A DNA stretch of 64,000 nt from Salinispirillum sp. LH 10-3-1 (GTDB taxonomy: Bacteria; Pseudomonadota; Gammaproteobacteria; Pseudomonadales; Natronospirillaceae). The first letter of the stretch is position 1; the number at the start of each line of letters is the position of its first letter. The stretch is taken from the NCBI RefSeq assembly GCF_030643825.1, contig NZ_CP101717.1:558001-622000 (forward strand). Reading direction: 5' to 3'. A program made the translations under genes and the position numbers. Under the pieces are notes generated by a model. The model was not told where the DNA came from. It was given only the letters and a program-made list of their open reading frames with translations, and made no database searches. Below, one piece after another: positions 46,258 to 54,925 of the stretch.

Positions 46258-46752
46258 AGCGAGATATCAAAAAATACTTGAGGACAAAATATAACAGTTC
46301 GAGCGGGAAATAAAGCAGGCTGTTATGTGTGTTGGGCTGGAGCGAAGTAGAGCAGAGGCCAGTAGCGATGAAAAAACGAGCGGTTAAAAACCCGACCATC
46401 CATGGTCTGGCGCGATCTATCCGATAGAGGGGTCCGTAACTCAACTTGTCCTTGCCAATCCGTAGGCGATGGTCCTAGCTCTCCATGCGTCGAGTTGCGA
46501 ACACTTTACGCACTATATCTGTGCTGAGTGATGGCGAAATACCGACACTGCTTGTAAGACATATCCTACAAGGCAGTGAAAGTGTGACCCCGTTCTCGAA
46601 GTGGTTGTCGGTTGGGAACCTTTAAAAACCCAAGAGGCGAAAAGCTGGCTAGGCAAAAATGTCCGAGAACGCGCAGTTTACCGTGTGTAAATGAGCATTT
46701 TGAGGACATTTTTAACAACGCCAGCTTGAGAAAAAAGGTTTTTGGTGGCTTC
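46258..46752. other. 495-bp non-coding gap between ppx and ettA
   Basis: The gap lies upstream of ppx/gppA and downstream of ettA. A 71-codon minus-strand frame crosses its first part but has no protein-like features. Small dyads occur at 46394-46407 (GACCATCCATGGTC) and 46551-46572 (CTTGTA/TACAAG). The last 110 bp hold the nested palindrome listed separately. The composition looks like stacked intergenic repeats rather than a gene. Confidence 0.5.
46643..46726. repeat. 84-bp nested palindromic element
   Basis: Outer arms AGCTGGC (46643-46649) and GCCAGCT (46720-46726) and inner arms AAAAATGTCC (46655-46664) and GGACATTTTT (46704-46713) are perfectly complementary and nested, so single strands would fold into a long interrupted stem with a 39-nt apical loop. 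It is 27 bp beyond the ettA stop and could serve as that gene's terminator. The overall look is of a dispersed intergenic repeat. Confidence 0.6.
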
Positions 46753-48408
46753 CTATTGCAGACGCTTATACTTGATCCGCTTCGGCCCATGATCCCCGGT
46801 ACGCTTGCGATAATCCGCCTCGTACTCAGTGAAGTTACCATCAAAGAAGGTCACTGCACTGTCGCCCTCGTACGCCAGAATGTGCGTCGCTACACGGTCA
46901 AGGAACCACCGGTCGTGCGAGATCACAATGGCGTTGCCAGGGAAGGCTAACAGCGCTTCTTCCAATGCGCGCAGCGTTTCAACGTCCAAGTCGTTGGTCG
47001 GTTCGTCAAGCAACAGCACATTGCCGCCGCTCTTTAACAGCTTGGCAAGGAACAAGCGGTTGCGCTCACCGCCCGACAAATCCTTCACGCGCTTCTGCTG
47101 GTCGCCGCCCTTAAAGTTAAAGCGGCCCAAATAGGCGCGTGACGGAATTTCGTAGGTGCCTACCTGAATGATGTCCAGTCCGTCAGAAATTTCTTCCCAC
47201 ACCGACTTGCTGTCGTCCAACTCACGCATCTGCCCGACATGCGCGATCTGCACGGTTTCGCCAATACGAATAGAACCGCTGTCTGGCTGCTCTTGTCCGG
47301 TAATCATCTTGAACAGTGTCGACTTACCCGCACCGTTACCACCGATCACCCCAACAATGCTGCCGGGCGGCACCACAAAGTTCATGTCATCAACCAACAG
47401 CTTTTCGCCGTAGGCTTTCGATACGTTATTGACCTCAATCACCACATCACCCAAACGCGGGCCAGGTGGGATGTAGATTTCGTTGGTTTCGTTGCGCTTT
47501 TGGAATTCACGCGAGCTCAACTCATCAAACTGCTTCAAGCGCGCCTTCGACTTGGCTTGGCGACCCTTGGCGTTCTGGCGTACCCACTCCAACTCGGACT
47601 TAACGGCTTTATCGTGTGAAGCCTGCTGCTTCGACTCTTGCTGCAAACGGGCTTCTTTCTGTTCCAGCCACGAGGAATAGTTGCCTTCCCATGGAATGCC
47701 ATGCCCACGGTCAAGTTCCAGAATCCAACCGGCCACGTTGTCTAGGAAGTAGCGGTCGTGCGTGATGGCGACCACGGTGCCTTTGTATTCGTGCAGGAAG
47801 CGCTCTAACCAAGCCACACTTTCGGCGTCCAAGTGGTTGGTTGGCTCATCGAGCAACAGCATGTCGGGGTTCGACATCAACAAGCGGCACAATGCTACGC
47901 GGCGACGCTCACCACCCGACAGGTGTTCTACGTTGGCGTCCCAAGGCGGTAAGCGCAGCGCATCGGCGGCGACTTCCAGCTTGCGGTCCAAATCATGCGC
48001 ATCCGACGTAGCCAGAATCGCTTCCAAGCGGTTTTGCTCCGCCGCCAAGGCGTCGAAATCAGCATCAGGCTCAGCGTACGCAAGGTACACCGCATCCAGC
48101 TTGGTTTGTGCTTCTTTGATGTCGTTCAGTGCTTCTTCGACGATCTCGCGCACGTTTTTGGTCGGGTCGAGTTCGGGTTCCTGCGGCAGGTAACCGATGT
48201 TCAAGCCCGGTTGTGGCCGCGCCTCGCCGATGAAGTCTTGGTCAACACCGGCCATAATACGCAGCAGCGTCGACTTACCCGAGCCGTTGAGACCCAAAAC
48301 GCCGATCTTCGCGCCAGGGAAGAAGCTGAGGGAAATGTCTTTCAGAATTTCTTTCTTCGGTGGGACAACCTTGCCCAACCGGTTCATGGTGAATACGTAC
48401 TGTGCCAT
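46753..48408 (-). CDS. ettA: Energy-dependent translational throttle protein EttA
   Basis: 551 residues (E. coli 555). ABC-F protein that binds the ribosomal E site and gates the first peptide bond according to ATP/ADP. Two ATPase domains with Walker A GLNGSGKSTLL and GGNGAGKSTLF and signatures HLSGGERRRVALC and DLSGGERNRLFLA. The inter-domain linker and the EttA-type head (YVFTMNRLGKVVPPKKEILKD) are present. No membrane segment. Confidence 0.95.
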   Translation of the reverse strand: MAQYVFTMNRLGKVVPPKKEILKDISLSFFPGAKIGVLGLNGSGKSTLLRIMAGVDQDFIGEARPQPGLNIGYLPQEPELDPTKNVREIVEEALNDIKEAQTKLDAVYLAYAEPDADFDALAAEQNRLEAILATSDAHDLDRKLEVAADALRLPPWDANVEHLSGGERRRVALCRLLMSNPDMLLLDEPTNHLDAESVAWLERFLHEYKGTVVAITHDRYFLDNVAGWILELDRGHGIPWEGNYSSWLEQKEARLQQESKQQASHDKAVKSELEWVRQNAKGRQAKSKARLKQFDELSSREFQKRNETNEIYIPPGPRLGDVVIEVNNVSKAYGEKLLVDDMNFVVPPGSIVGVIGGNGAGKSTLFKMITGQEQPDSGSIRIGETVQIAHVGQMRELDDSKSVWEEISDGLDIIQVGTYEIPSRAYLGRFNFKGGDQQKRVKDLSGGERNRLFLAKLLKSGGNVLLLDEPTNDLDVETLRALEEALLAFPGNAIVISHDRWFLDRVATHILAYEGDSAVTFFDGNFTEYEADYRKRTGDHGPKRIKYKRLQ

Positions 48409-48738
48409 CGGAATGCCTTTCGAGTGCTAAAAATCAGATGGGCGCCATTATAGAGTATTGGGGTGCAAATCATAGGTGGGGCGCGAAGTGTCTCCCTCAA
48501 CAAAAAAACTTGGACAACCGCCAAATAATACTCAGGTGACAGCAGTACGCGTAGCCGCTTAAATGCTCCACAGAATAAATGCCGACCTGAGCTGCTAGGA
48601 ACTGATTAGCTTTAGCGGGGACGCCGTGAACACGTGCCTGTGGGCTCGGATGCGACCGTCCAGGTCGCATACGCCCCTTTAAAGCTAATCAGTTCCTAGC
48701 AGTTCAGGCCTGAAGACATACTACACAGGAGATAATCA
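48409..48738. other. Divergent ettA-glyA intergenic region
   Basis: 330 bp. The glyA-proximal part carries repeat element copy B (48586-48708). The ettA-proximal 175 bp show no hairpin or strong promoter that I can defend. No glycine or purine riboswitch fold is recognisable before glyA. Confidence 0.5.
48586..48708. repeat. Modular multi-hairpin inverted-repeat element (copy B)
   Basis: 29-bp arms (48586-48614 and 48680-48708) pair with one mismatch; the inner 23 bp are perfect. Inside are the box GGGGACGCCGTGAAC (48617-48631), identical to copy A in inverse orientation, GGGCTC (48642-48647), a perfect 8-bp hairpin ATGCGACC/GGTCGCAT with loop GTCCA (48650-48670), and CGCCCC (48672-48677). 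The outer arms are unrelated in sequence to those of copy A. It ends 30 bp before the glyA start. Confidence 0.8.
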
Positions 48739-50001
48739 ATGTTTACTAAAGATATGAACATCGCCGATTACGATGCCGACTTGTGGGCCGCTATTGAAGG
48801 CGAAACCCAACGGCAGGAAGAGCACATCGAATTGATTGCCTCCGAAAATTACACCAGCCCCCGCGTCATGCAGGCTCAGGGCTCACAGCTCACCAACAAA
48901 TACGCCGAAGGCTACCCCGGTAAGCGCTACTATGGCGGCTGCGAACACGTAGACGTGGTAGAAGAACTGGCCATCGAACGCGCTAAAAAACTGTTCGGCG
49001 CAGCCTTCGCTAACGTACAGCCGCATTCCGGCTCACAAGCCAACGCCGCCGTATTCATGGCACTGTGTAAGCCTGGCGACACCGTATTGGGCATGAGCTT
49101 GGCACACGGCGGCCACTTAACACACGGTGCAGCGGTATCGTTCTCTGGTCGTATTTATAATGCCGTTCAGTATGGCTTGAACGCCGAGACGGGCGAGATC
49201 GACTACGACGAAGTTGAGCGCCTGGCGCTGGAACACAAACCACGCATGATCATCGCCGGTTTCTCCGCGTATTCACGCATTGTTGATTGGGCGCGTTTCC
49301 GTGAAATTGCCGACAAAGTCGAGGCTTACTTGTTTGTCGATATGGCGCACATCGCTGGCCTGGTGGCTGCAGGCGTTTACCCAAGCCCCATGCCGTTCGC
49401 TGACGTTGTTACCACCACCACGCACAAAACGTTGGGTGGCCCACGTGGCGGCCTGATTTTGGCGCACGACAACGAAGACCTGAACAAAAAGCTGAACTTC
49501 GCCGTATTCCCTGAAAGCCAGGGCGGCCCGTTGATGCACGTCATCGCTGGTAAAGCCGTGTGCTTCAAAGAAGCCATGGAAGACAGCTTCAAAACCTATC
49601 AGCAGCAAGTGGTTGCCAACGCGCGCGCCATGGCCGATGAGTTCCAGAAGCGTGGCATCAACATCGTCTCTGGCGGCACCGACGACCACCTGTTCTTGGT
49701 CGATTTGATCGGCAAAGAATACACCGGTAAAGACGCCGACGCCGCATTGGGCGAAGCCAACATCACCGTGAACAAGAACGCCGTACCGAACGACCCACGT
49801 TCACCGTTCGTCACCTCTGGTTTGCGTATCGGCACGCCGTCCATCACCCGCCGTGGTTTTGGTGAAGCGGAAAGCCGTCAGTTGACCGGCTGGATCTGCG
49901 ACATTTTAGACGGCTTGGAGAAAGGCGACGCCACCGCAGCCATTGCTGATGTAAAAGGCAAAGTCCTGAAAATCTGCGCGGATTTCCCGGTCTATCGGTA
50001 A
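48739..50001 (+). CDS. glyA: Serine hydroxymethyltransferase
   Basis: 420 residues, normal length. PLP enzyme interconverting serine and glycine with tetrahydrofolate. [18 protein letters not shown] near the start, the PLP-lysine motif [16 protein letters not shown], and [12 protein letters not shown] at the C-terminus. AGGAG precedes the ATG. Serine dehydratase follows on the same strand, so serine turnover genes are adjacent. Confidence 0.96.
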   Translation: MFTKDMNIADYDADLWAAIEGETQRQEEHIELIASENYTSPRVMQAQGSQLTNKYAEGYPGKRYYGGCEHVDVVEELAIERAKKLFGAAFANVQPHSGSQANAAVFMALCKPGDTVLGMSLAHGGHLTHGAAVSFSGRIYNAVQYGLNAETGEIDYDEVERLALEHKPRMIIAGFSAYSRIVDWARFREIADKVEAYLFVDMAHIAGLVAAGVYPSPMPFADVVTTTTHKTLGGPRGGLILAHDNEDLNKKLNFAVFPESQGGPLMHVIAGKAVCFKEAMEDSFKTYQQQVVANARAMADEFQKRGINIVSGGTDDHLFLVDLIGKEYTGKDADAALGEANITVNKNAVPNDPRSPFVTSGLRIGTPSITRRGFGEAESRQLTGWICDILDGLEKGDATAAIADVKGKVLKICADFPVYR

Positions 50002-50014
50002 ATACCTCTGAGTC

Positions 50015-50045
50015 CTACATGCCGTTCTCTAGGAACGGTATGTAG
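50015..50045 (+). terminator. Long hairpin after glyA
   Basis: CTACATGCCGTTC, loop TCTAG, GAACGGTATGTAG: 13 bp with one G/T wobble. It is followed by GGTTT rather than a long T-run. The ending TATGTAGGG also recalls the GCGGGTAT repeat family, so it may be part repeat, part terminator. Confidence 0.5.
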
Positions 50046-50139
50046 GGTTTACACCCCGCCCAACTTCTTCTCTCTCTGATATTTGCTCCAATTCTCGCCA
50101 GCCACCATTCTACTAACAATCAATCTTTGGAACGTCGAT

Positions 50140-51537
50140 ATGGAACCCTATTCAGTTCAATCGCTGTTTAAAGTTGGCTTGGGCCCGAGCAGCTCACACA
50201 CCCTTGGGCCAATGCGCGCGGCGGAGCGCTTTCAAGCCGACCTGGTTAAGGACAAACTGCGTGAGCAAGTCGTTCGAGTGCGCGTCACGCTCTATGGGAG
50301 CTTGGCACTGACTGGCAAAGGCCACCACACCGACCGCGCCATCGTTATGGGGTTGTGTGGCTTAGATGCCGCCACGGTTGACCCCGATACCGCACGCGAT
50401 GCTTGGGACTTCGTGCGCCGCACCGGCAACTTACCGCTGCCCGGTGGCCTAGCCATACGCTTTTCGCCGTCCTACGATATTGAATTCCAAGGCGATACCT
50501 TTTTACCCGCGCACCCCAACGCCATGCGCTTTGCAGTGTACGACGTAAAAGGCCAAGAGCTGGTGGCCGAAACCTGGTTCTCGGTCGGTGGCGGTGCCAT
50601 CGCCCAGACCACCAAACTCGCCGACCCCGAACAAGACATGTTGGCCGACTTTCCAGATCATCGAACCACTCCTTATAGCAACGCCGCAGAACTGCTGGAG
50701 CAGTGCGGAAGTACCGGTAAATCCATTGCGGAAGCCGTGTTAGACAATGAAGTCGCCATGGGCTTCTCGCGTGACTCCGTGCTGACGTGGGCCAATACCA
50801 TCGCTGCCACCATGCGCGACTGCTGCCAACGTGGGCTTGAAGCACCGGAAGGCATGTTAGAAGGCGGCTTGGGCGTACGCCGCCGTGCTCCCCACCTGTG
50901 GGCGCAATGCCACGACACCGCCATGGACGACCCCTTGGCCGCCATGGACTGGCTGACCGTCTACGCCTTAGCAGTTAACGAAGAAAACGCCGCCGGGCAC
51001 CGCGTAGTAACCGCGCCCACCAACGGCGCAGCGGGTGTGATTCCGTCCGTTATGATGTATTGGCAAAACCAAATGAAGGTAGAGATTAAAGGCGACTTAA
51101 GCGCCACCGAAGTGTTCTTGCTCACCGCCTCAGCCGTTGGCTGGTTGTACAAACGTAATGCGTCTATTTCTGCTGCAGAAGTCGGGTGCCAAGGCGAAAT
51201 CGGTGTCGCCAGTTCTATGGCCGCCGCAGGCCTGTGTGCCGTATTGGGTGGCACGCCGGGGCAAATAGAACACGCCGCAGAGATCGCCATGGAACACCAC
51301 TTAGGCTTAACCTGCGACCCTGTCGGCGGACTGGTACAAATACCCTGCATAGAGCGCAACGCCGTAGGCGCAGTGAAAGCAGTACAGGCCGCACGGCTCG
51401 CCTTACGCAGCCCAGAAACACACCGCGTCAGCTTGGATGAAGTAATGCAAACCATGGCGCAGACCGGCGCAGACATGAGCCAGCACTATAAAGAAACCGC
51501 GATGGCGGGGTTGGCCGTAAACGTGGTGGTGTGCTGA
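50140..51537 (+). CDS. L-serine ammonia-lyase (serine dehydratase, iron-sulfur type)
   Basis: 465 residues from the ATG at 50140, where the protein begins [20 protein letters not shown]; the frame open from 50083 adds an unlikely leader. Converts serine to pyruvate and ammonia with a 4Fe-4S cluster. [45 protein letters not shown] and [18 protein letters not shown] carry the cluster Cys. It belongs to the single-chain SdaA/SdaB type. Confidence 0.93.
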   Translation: MEPYSVQSLFKVGLGPSSSHTLGPMRAAERFQADLVKDKLREQVVRVRVTLYGSLALTGKGHHTDRAIVMGLCGLDAATVDPDTARDAWDFVRRTGNLPLPGGLAIRFSPSYDIEFQGDTFLPAHPNAMRFAVYDVKGQELVAETWFSVGGGAIAQTTKLADPEQDMLADFPDHRTTPYSNAAELLEQCGSTGKSIAEAVLDNEVAMGFSRDSVLTWANTIAATMRDCCQRGLEAPEGMLEGGLGVRRRAPHLWAQCHDTAMDDPLAAMDWLTVYALAVNEENAAGHRVVTAPTNGAAGVIPSVMMYWQNQMKVEIKGDLSATEVFLLTASAVGWLYKRNASISAAEVGCQGEIGVASSMAAAGLCAVLGGTPGQIEHAAEIAMEHHLGLTCDPVGGLVQIPCIERNAVGAVKAVQAARLALRSPETHRVSLDEVMQTMAQTGADMSQHYKETAMAGLAVNVVVC

Positions 51538-51598
51538 CACCACCAACAAAAAACATTGCATCCCCCAGCAACTTCTACTACAAATAACACAACAACCC

Positions 51599-51619
51599 GC
51601 GCGGCATTCAACGCCGCGC
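51599..51619. repeat. GC-rich hairpin after the serine dehydratase gene
   Basis: GCGCGGC, loop ATTCAAC, GCCGCGC. A perfect 7-bp stem in the gap between the serine dehydratase gene and the integrase gene. Confidence 0.5.
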
Positions 51620-51705
51620 AGCGCGAATGTGCCACGTATACGGACGGGCGGTAGCCAATAATTCAGCGTTAGTGTTTTCTAATGATCAGCCCCGTATCGT
51701 ATACC

Positions 51706-51730
51706 GTAGGAGCGCAGCCCTCTGCGCGAA
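51706..51730 (+). repeat. REP-type palindrome, GTAGGAGCGC family (copy 2)
   Basis: GTAGGAGCGCAGCCCTCTGC followed by GCGAA; hairpin GCGCAG-ccct-CTGCGC. Shares the GTAGGAGCGC head with the copy at 11322 and resembles the REP sequences of pseudomonads. It sits just outside the integrase end of the integron. Confidence 0.65.
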
Positions 51731-51761
51731 CAATCTAACGGCCTTTACACTTCGAAAATCA

Positions 51762-52727
51762 TTAACTGGCAATAGCATCTAAAGGACTTGTTAGCCCCGC
51801 AAAATGCTGACCCAGCACATGAGTATAAATCTGCGTTGTTGAAACGTCTGTATGACCGAGTAGCTCTTGTACAGTTCTAATGTCCCTACCATTTCTTAGA
51901 AGCTCTGTGGCGAAACTGTGACGAAACGTATGGCATGAGATCCGTTTGTTAGATAGCTTTGCAGCCGAGACAGCTTTTTTCAGCGCCTTTCTGGGTACTG
52001 AATCATGCAAATGGTGGCGACACAGCATTCCGGTGATTGGGTGCTTACAAATATTGCTAGACGGGAACAAAAACATCCAAGCAGGTTGCCGATAGGCAGA
52101 AGGATACTTCTTTGCCAGCACATCAGGGATAGAAGGGCCAACACCCTTTGTATTGTCTAACTCTTGCAAGGCCAGTGCATCAGCAATTGCGCCTTTGGTG
52201 CTTTCATGGAGAGCAGGGCTAAAAACCGTAACTCTGTCCTTTGCTCCCTTGCCATCTCGTACAGTTATTGAGCCGCCCGTAAAATCGATGTCTTTTACCC
52301 GCAATCGAAGACACTCAGTAATACGTAGCCCGGAGCCGTAAAGAAGCGAGAAAATCAGTTTATCTCTACCCGTCATTTCCTTGAGGATGCTAGCAACCTC
52401 AGGTGCCATAAGCACTTCAGGCAATCGCTGTGGCTTGGAAGCATACTTAAATTCCAAGTCTCCTAATGGCTGCTTAAGGAACTGGTTATACAGATAGGCT
52501 AATGCGTTCAGAGCTATGCGTTGAGTGTTAACAGCTACGTTCCGTTCGGATGCGAGGTACTCGAGAAACTGAACGACTTCTGTGGCTCCCATTTCACCGG
52601 GATGCCGACACTTGTTGTAGCGGATGAAGTTACGTATCCAGTAGATGTAGGTTTTCTCAGTTCGCATACTCATCCCGCGAACACGAATAGAGGTACGGAC
52701 TTCATTGAGGAATGGGCTACTCGCCAT
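51762..52727 (-). CDS. intI: Integron integrase (tyrosine recombinase)
   Basis: 321 residues. Catalyses cassette excision and insertion between attI and attC sites. The catalytic set is complete: Arg135 (GSGLRITECLRLR), His266 and Arg269 (CHTFRHSFATELL), His292 (LLGHTDVSTTQIY) and Tyr301. The insertion typical of integron integrases and absent from XerC/D is present before box 2 (about 205-245: KKYPSAYRQPAWMFLFPS ... KHPITGMLCRHHLHDSVPRK). AAGGAG precedes the ATG. It is transcribed away from the cassettes, the usual layout. Confidence 0.95.
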   Translation of the reverse strand: MASSPFLNEVRTSIRVRGMSMRTEKTYIYWIRNFIRYNKCRHPGEMGATEVVQFLEYLASERNVAVNTQRIALNALAYLYNQFLKQPLGDLEFKYASKPQRLPEVLMAPEVASILKEMTGRDKLIFSLLYGSGLRITECLRLRVKDIDFTGGSITVRDGKGAKDRVTVFSPALHESTKGAIADALALQELDNTKGVGPSIPDVLAKKYPSAYRQPAWMFLFPSSNICKHPITGMLCRHHLHDSVPRKALKKAVSAAKLSNKRISCHTFRHSFATELLRNGRDIRTVQELLGHTDVSTTQIYTHVLGQHFAGLTSPLDAIAS

Positions 52728-52746
52728 GAGGTAAAACTCCTTTTTA

Positions 52747-52762
52747 CTGTATGGATAAACAG
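52747..52762 (-). promoter_or_regulatory. LexA box over the integrase promoter
   Basis: CTGTATGGATAAACAG is a perfect CTGT-N8-ACAG SOS box. It overlaps the integrase -10 hexamer and ends 20 bp from the start codon, so LexA would repress the integrase until DNA damage, as known for other integrons. Confidence 0.85.
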
Positions 52763-52788
52763 TATAATCAGGTTTTCTTCCGGTGCAA
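52761..52788 (-). promoter_or_regulatory. intI: Integrase promoter
   Basis: On the minus strand TTGCAC (52788-52783), 16 bp, TATACT (52766-52761). Good spacing and position for the integrase gene. Confidence 0.65.
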
Positions 52789-52811
52789 TGCGTGTTTTTC
52801 TGGAGCCTATT

Positions 52812-52839
52812 TTGAAGGAAAGTGAATTTTCCTTAATAA
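52812..52839 (+). promoter_or_regulatory. Possible cassette promoter
   Basis: TTGAAG, 16 bp, TAATAA, reading towards the cassettes about 70 bp before the first cassette. The hexamers are moderate, so this is a candidate for the integron's common promoter only. Confidence 0.35.
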
Positions 52840-52915
52840 AATCAGATGGTTGCACGCATTTTCTGTGAATGGCTTCTCTGGAAAAACGCGCATGCGCACT
52901 AATAAACTGTTAACT
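52840..52915 (+). other. attI region with crossover point
   Basis: The recombination triplet is placed at GTTAACT (52909-52915). The six bases after its G, plus G, are the reverse complement of AGTTAAC at the R'' box of the first cassette's attC, which fixes the junction between 52909 and 52910. Integrase-binding repeats inside attI cannot be identified by eye. Confidence 0.7.
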
Positions 52916-52925
52916 GTCTCTATCT

Positions 52926-53678
52926 ATGAAAGTTGTAACCTGGAACTGTAATGGAGCACTTAGACGAAAGCTTGCAGAAGCAGATAGCTTGCGAGCTGAT
53001 GTCTTGGTGGTTCAGGAGTGTGAAGACCCTGCGTTATCGACCCCCGCATATAGAGAGTGGGCTGGTTCTTACCTGTGGGTGGGCGAGTCAAAAAATCGTG
53101 GCATCGGCATTTTTCCACGAAACGGTCATCGAGTTGAAAAGTTAGATTGGAGTGGCAGCTTTTCCGTCCCTGGGCTGTTCAGCAAAAGTGAAACGCTGAA
53201 TTGGAGCACGGAAGATCTCAGGCTTTTTCTCCCTTTCACTATCAACAGAGATTTCACTGTGCTGGCCGTCTGGACGAAGGGCCGCAATGAAGAAGCATTT
53301 GGCTACATGGGGCAATTCTGGAAGTACCTTCAGATTCACCGTGATGATCTTAGCGGGCCAAAGACAGTCATTCTCGGCGATTTTAATAGCAATGTGCGCT
53401 GGGATAAGCCGGATCGCTGGTGGAATCACTCAGACGTAGTTGCTGAGCTCGGAGATATGGGTTTCAAGAGCCAGTATCATCGAGTCTTCGAGGAAGAGCA
53501 GGGTAGTGAAAGCAATCCAACATTTTTCTTGCAGCGGAACCGCGAGAAGGCTTATCACATTGATTATGTTTTTACCTCGTCAGACTTTGCCGAAGAATGT
53601 AATTTGCAGGTTGGTCAGCACGACGAGTGGATTTCAATAAGTGACCACGTGCCGTTGACGTTGAGCATCAACAGTTAA
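52926..53678 (+). CDS. Endonuclease/exonuclease/phosphatase family protein (cassette 1)
   Basis: 250 residues. EEP-fold metal-dependent phosphoesterase. The catalytic motifs appear in order: [42 protein letters not shown] and [10 protein letters not shown]. No signal peptide or extra domain is visible, so it should act in the cytoplasm on nucleic acid or a phosphoester. Start ATG lies 16 bp inside the cassette; the stop lies inside the attC R'' box, as is common in cassettes. Confidence 0.85.
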   Translation: MKVVTWNCNGALRRKLAEADSLRADVLVVQECEDPALSTPAYREWAGSYLWVGESKNRGIGIFPRNGHRVEKLDWSGSFSVPGLFSKSETLNWSTEDLRLFLPFTINRDFTVLAVWTKGRNEEAFGYMGQFWKYLQIHRDDLSGPKTVILGDFNSNVRWDKPDRWWNHSDVVAELGDMGFKSQYHRVFEEEQGSESNPTFFLQRNREKAYHIDYVFTSSDFAEECNLQVGQHDEWISISDHVPLTLSINS

Positions 53679-53750
53679 CAATCGGCTGCACAGCGACCGA
53701 TTTTCCGCCGCTTCGCGGCTCCAAACCGGCGCGTGAGCCGGGCGTTAGGC
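53673..53750 (+). other. attC site of cassette 1
   Basis: R'' AGTTAAC (53673-53679), R' GTTAGGC (53744-53750). Between them an imperfect self-complementary stretch with CGGCT/AGCCG arms and a CCGC-CTTCG-CGG stem. Confidence 0.8.
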
Positions 53751-53756
53751 ATCTCA

Positions 53757-54089
53757 ATGAACTTAGATGAGTTAGTAAACTCCGTGCCTGAAACTGATCT
53801 TAGAGAAAATCTCTCTCGCTGGGTCGAAGAGTGGAAGCAAGATGATAAAGATATTGAGAAACTCGCATATCTAATTGGCAAATGGCATGGAAATGTTTGG
53901 TTTCAAGATGCGGATGCTTCAAACAAGTTCCACTCTGAATTTCAAAGTTTCAAAAGTGTCGCAATAGATAATATTGGGGGCTTAACATTAAACGAACGGC
54001 TGTATTGGTTTGGGCTTTTTGATGTATGGAACAGTGGCAATGAAACTACACGTAATCGCTTGCGTAGCAAACTCCATGCAAATGCCTAA
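53757..54089 (+). CDS. Hypothetical cassette protein (cassette 2)
   Basis: 110 residues from the ATG at 53757, the first ATG in the cassette; the frame open from 53733 would start inside the previous attC. Soluble, acidic, with aromatic clusters (WHGNVWF, ERLYWFGLFDVW). No membrane segment or known motif. Function unknown. Confidence 0.75.
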   Translation: MNLDELVNSVPETDLRENLSRWVEEWKQDDKDIEKLAYLIGKWHGNVWFQDADASNKFHSEFQSFKSVAIDNIGGLTLNERLYWFGLFDVWNSGNETTRNRLRSKLHANA

Positions 54090-54167
54090 CAAGGCGCTAT
54101 TGTCGCCGCATGCGCGGCTAGGACGGCTTACGCTGCGCTCCAGCCGCCCCAAAGCTTTGCGTTAGCG
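54084..54167 (+). other. attC site of cassette 2
   Basis: R'' GCCTAAC (54084-54090), exact reverse complement of GTTAGGC at the start of this cassette; R' GTTAGCG (54161-54167). The centre contains ACGCTGCGCTCC, a common attC core. Confidence 0.88.
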
Positions 54168-54186
54168 CACCATAGAGGCGAGTTTC

Positions 54187-54834
54187 GTGGAAGAATTTCT
54201 GTCACAAAATGCGAGCGCGATTTTCGGCCTAGCAGGTGCTTTCCTTGGCGGTCTGCTGTCTTTTATAGCTTCGTGGATGATAAAGAATAGAGAGTATTCA
54301 CTGCGCATATGGCAAATGCTGCTAGACCGCCGGATAAAAGCGCATGAGAACCTGATTAGTCTCGCTATGGAAATGCGGGTGATGGTCAGCCTAGGTAGAG
54401 AAGAAAACGGAGAAGTTGTACGCGCACCACAAGTACTGATTTCACGTGAAGAATTTGAAGCATGGTTTACTCGCTTTTCGCAATTGACTCAAGAGGGAAG
54501 CACTTGGCTTACGACAGAGGCAAAACGAGAGGTCAATTTTGTTCAGGATTACTTGGTAACCCTCCATACCAACTTAGCCAGTGTCCCGAGTGAAAGGTTT
54601 TTGCCAATTGGAAAAGTCATTAGACAAGATTTTATAGAGCTATCCTCTGCACTTGAGAAAACCGCTTATGACTACTTTGAAAATCAGATAAGAAAAAGAA
54701 AGCTGTCGAGATTGGGCGATTGGCACAAATATCCGAGAGAACACACTGAGTCGCGGCTGGCTCATACAGATTTGTTATCCAATTGGGATTCGGTGCAAGA
54801 GGCCGCAAGCGGTGATGGATCGGAACAGCGCTAA
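54187..54834 (+). CDS. Membrane-anchored hypothetical protein (cassette 3)
   Basis: 215 residues starting with GTG. One hydrophobic helix (about 9-32, IFGLAGAFLGGLLSFIASWM) followed by a positively charged stop (KNREYSLR) and a helical cytoplasmic domain of about 180 residues. The cassette is otherwise full. No recognised family. The topology is that of a small inner-membrane-tethered protein. Confidence 0.7.
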   Translation: MEEFLSQNASAIFGLAGAFLGGLLSFIASWMIKNREYSLRIWQMLLDRRIKAHENLISLAMEMRVMVSLGREENGEVVRAPQVLISREEFEAWFTRFSQLTQEGSTWLTTEAKREVNFVQDYLVTLHTNLASVPSERFLPIGKVIRQDFIELSSALEKTAYDYFENQIRKRKLSRLGDWHKYPREHTESRLAHTDLLSNWDSVQEAASGDGSEQR

Positions 54835-54900
54835 CAAGTGGGTGAAGCTGACCGGTACTACGCTGCGCTCCGTCACGGCAGCTTACCCAGGGCGTTAGTT
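54829..54900 (+). other. attC site of cassette 3
   Basis: R'' CGCTAAC (54829-54835), exact reverse complement of the GTTAGCG that opens this cassette; R' GTTAGTT (54894-54900). GTGGGTGAAGCTG pairs with CAGCTTACCCA inside. Confidence 0.88.
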
Positions 54901-54925
54901 GCCCAATATTCCAACAGAGAGATAT

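Noticed and set aside
46229-46444. 71-codon frame on the minus strand upstream of ppx
   Set aside because: Overlaps the ppx start, has no ribosome site or conserved pattern and spans repeat-like DNA.
48409-48738. Possible glycine or purine riboswitch before glyA
   Set aside because: None of the conserved aptamer cores is recognisable; the structure present is the repeat element.
51661-51680. GCGTTAGTG as a relic attC R' box behind the integrase gene
   Set aside because: No matching R'' box or self-complementary region upstream, and it lies on the wrong side of the integrase.
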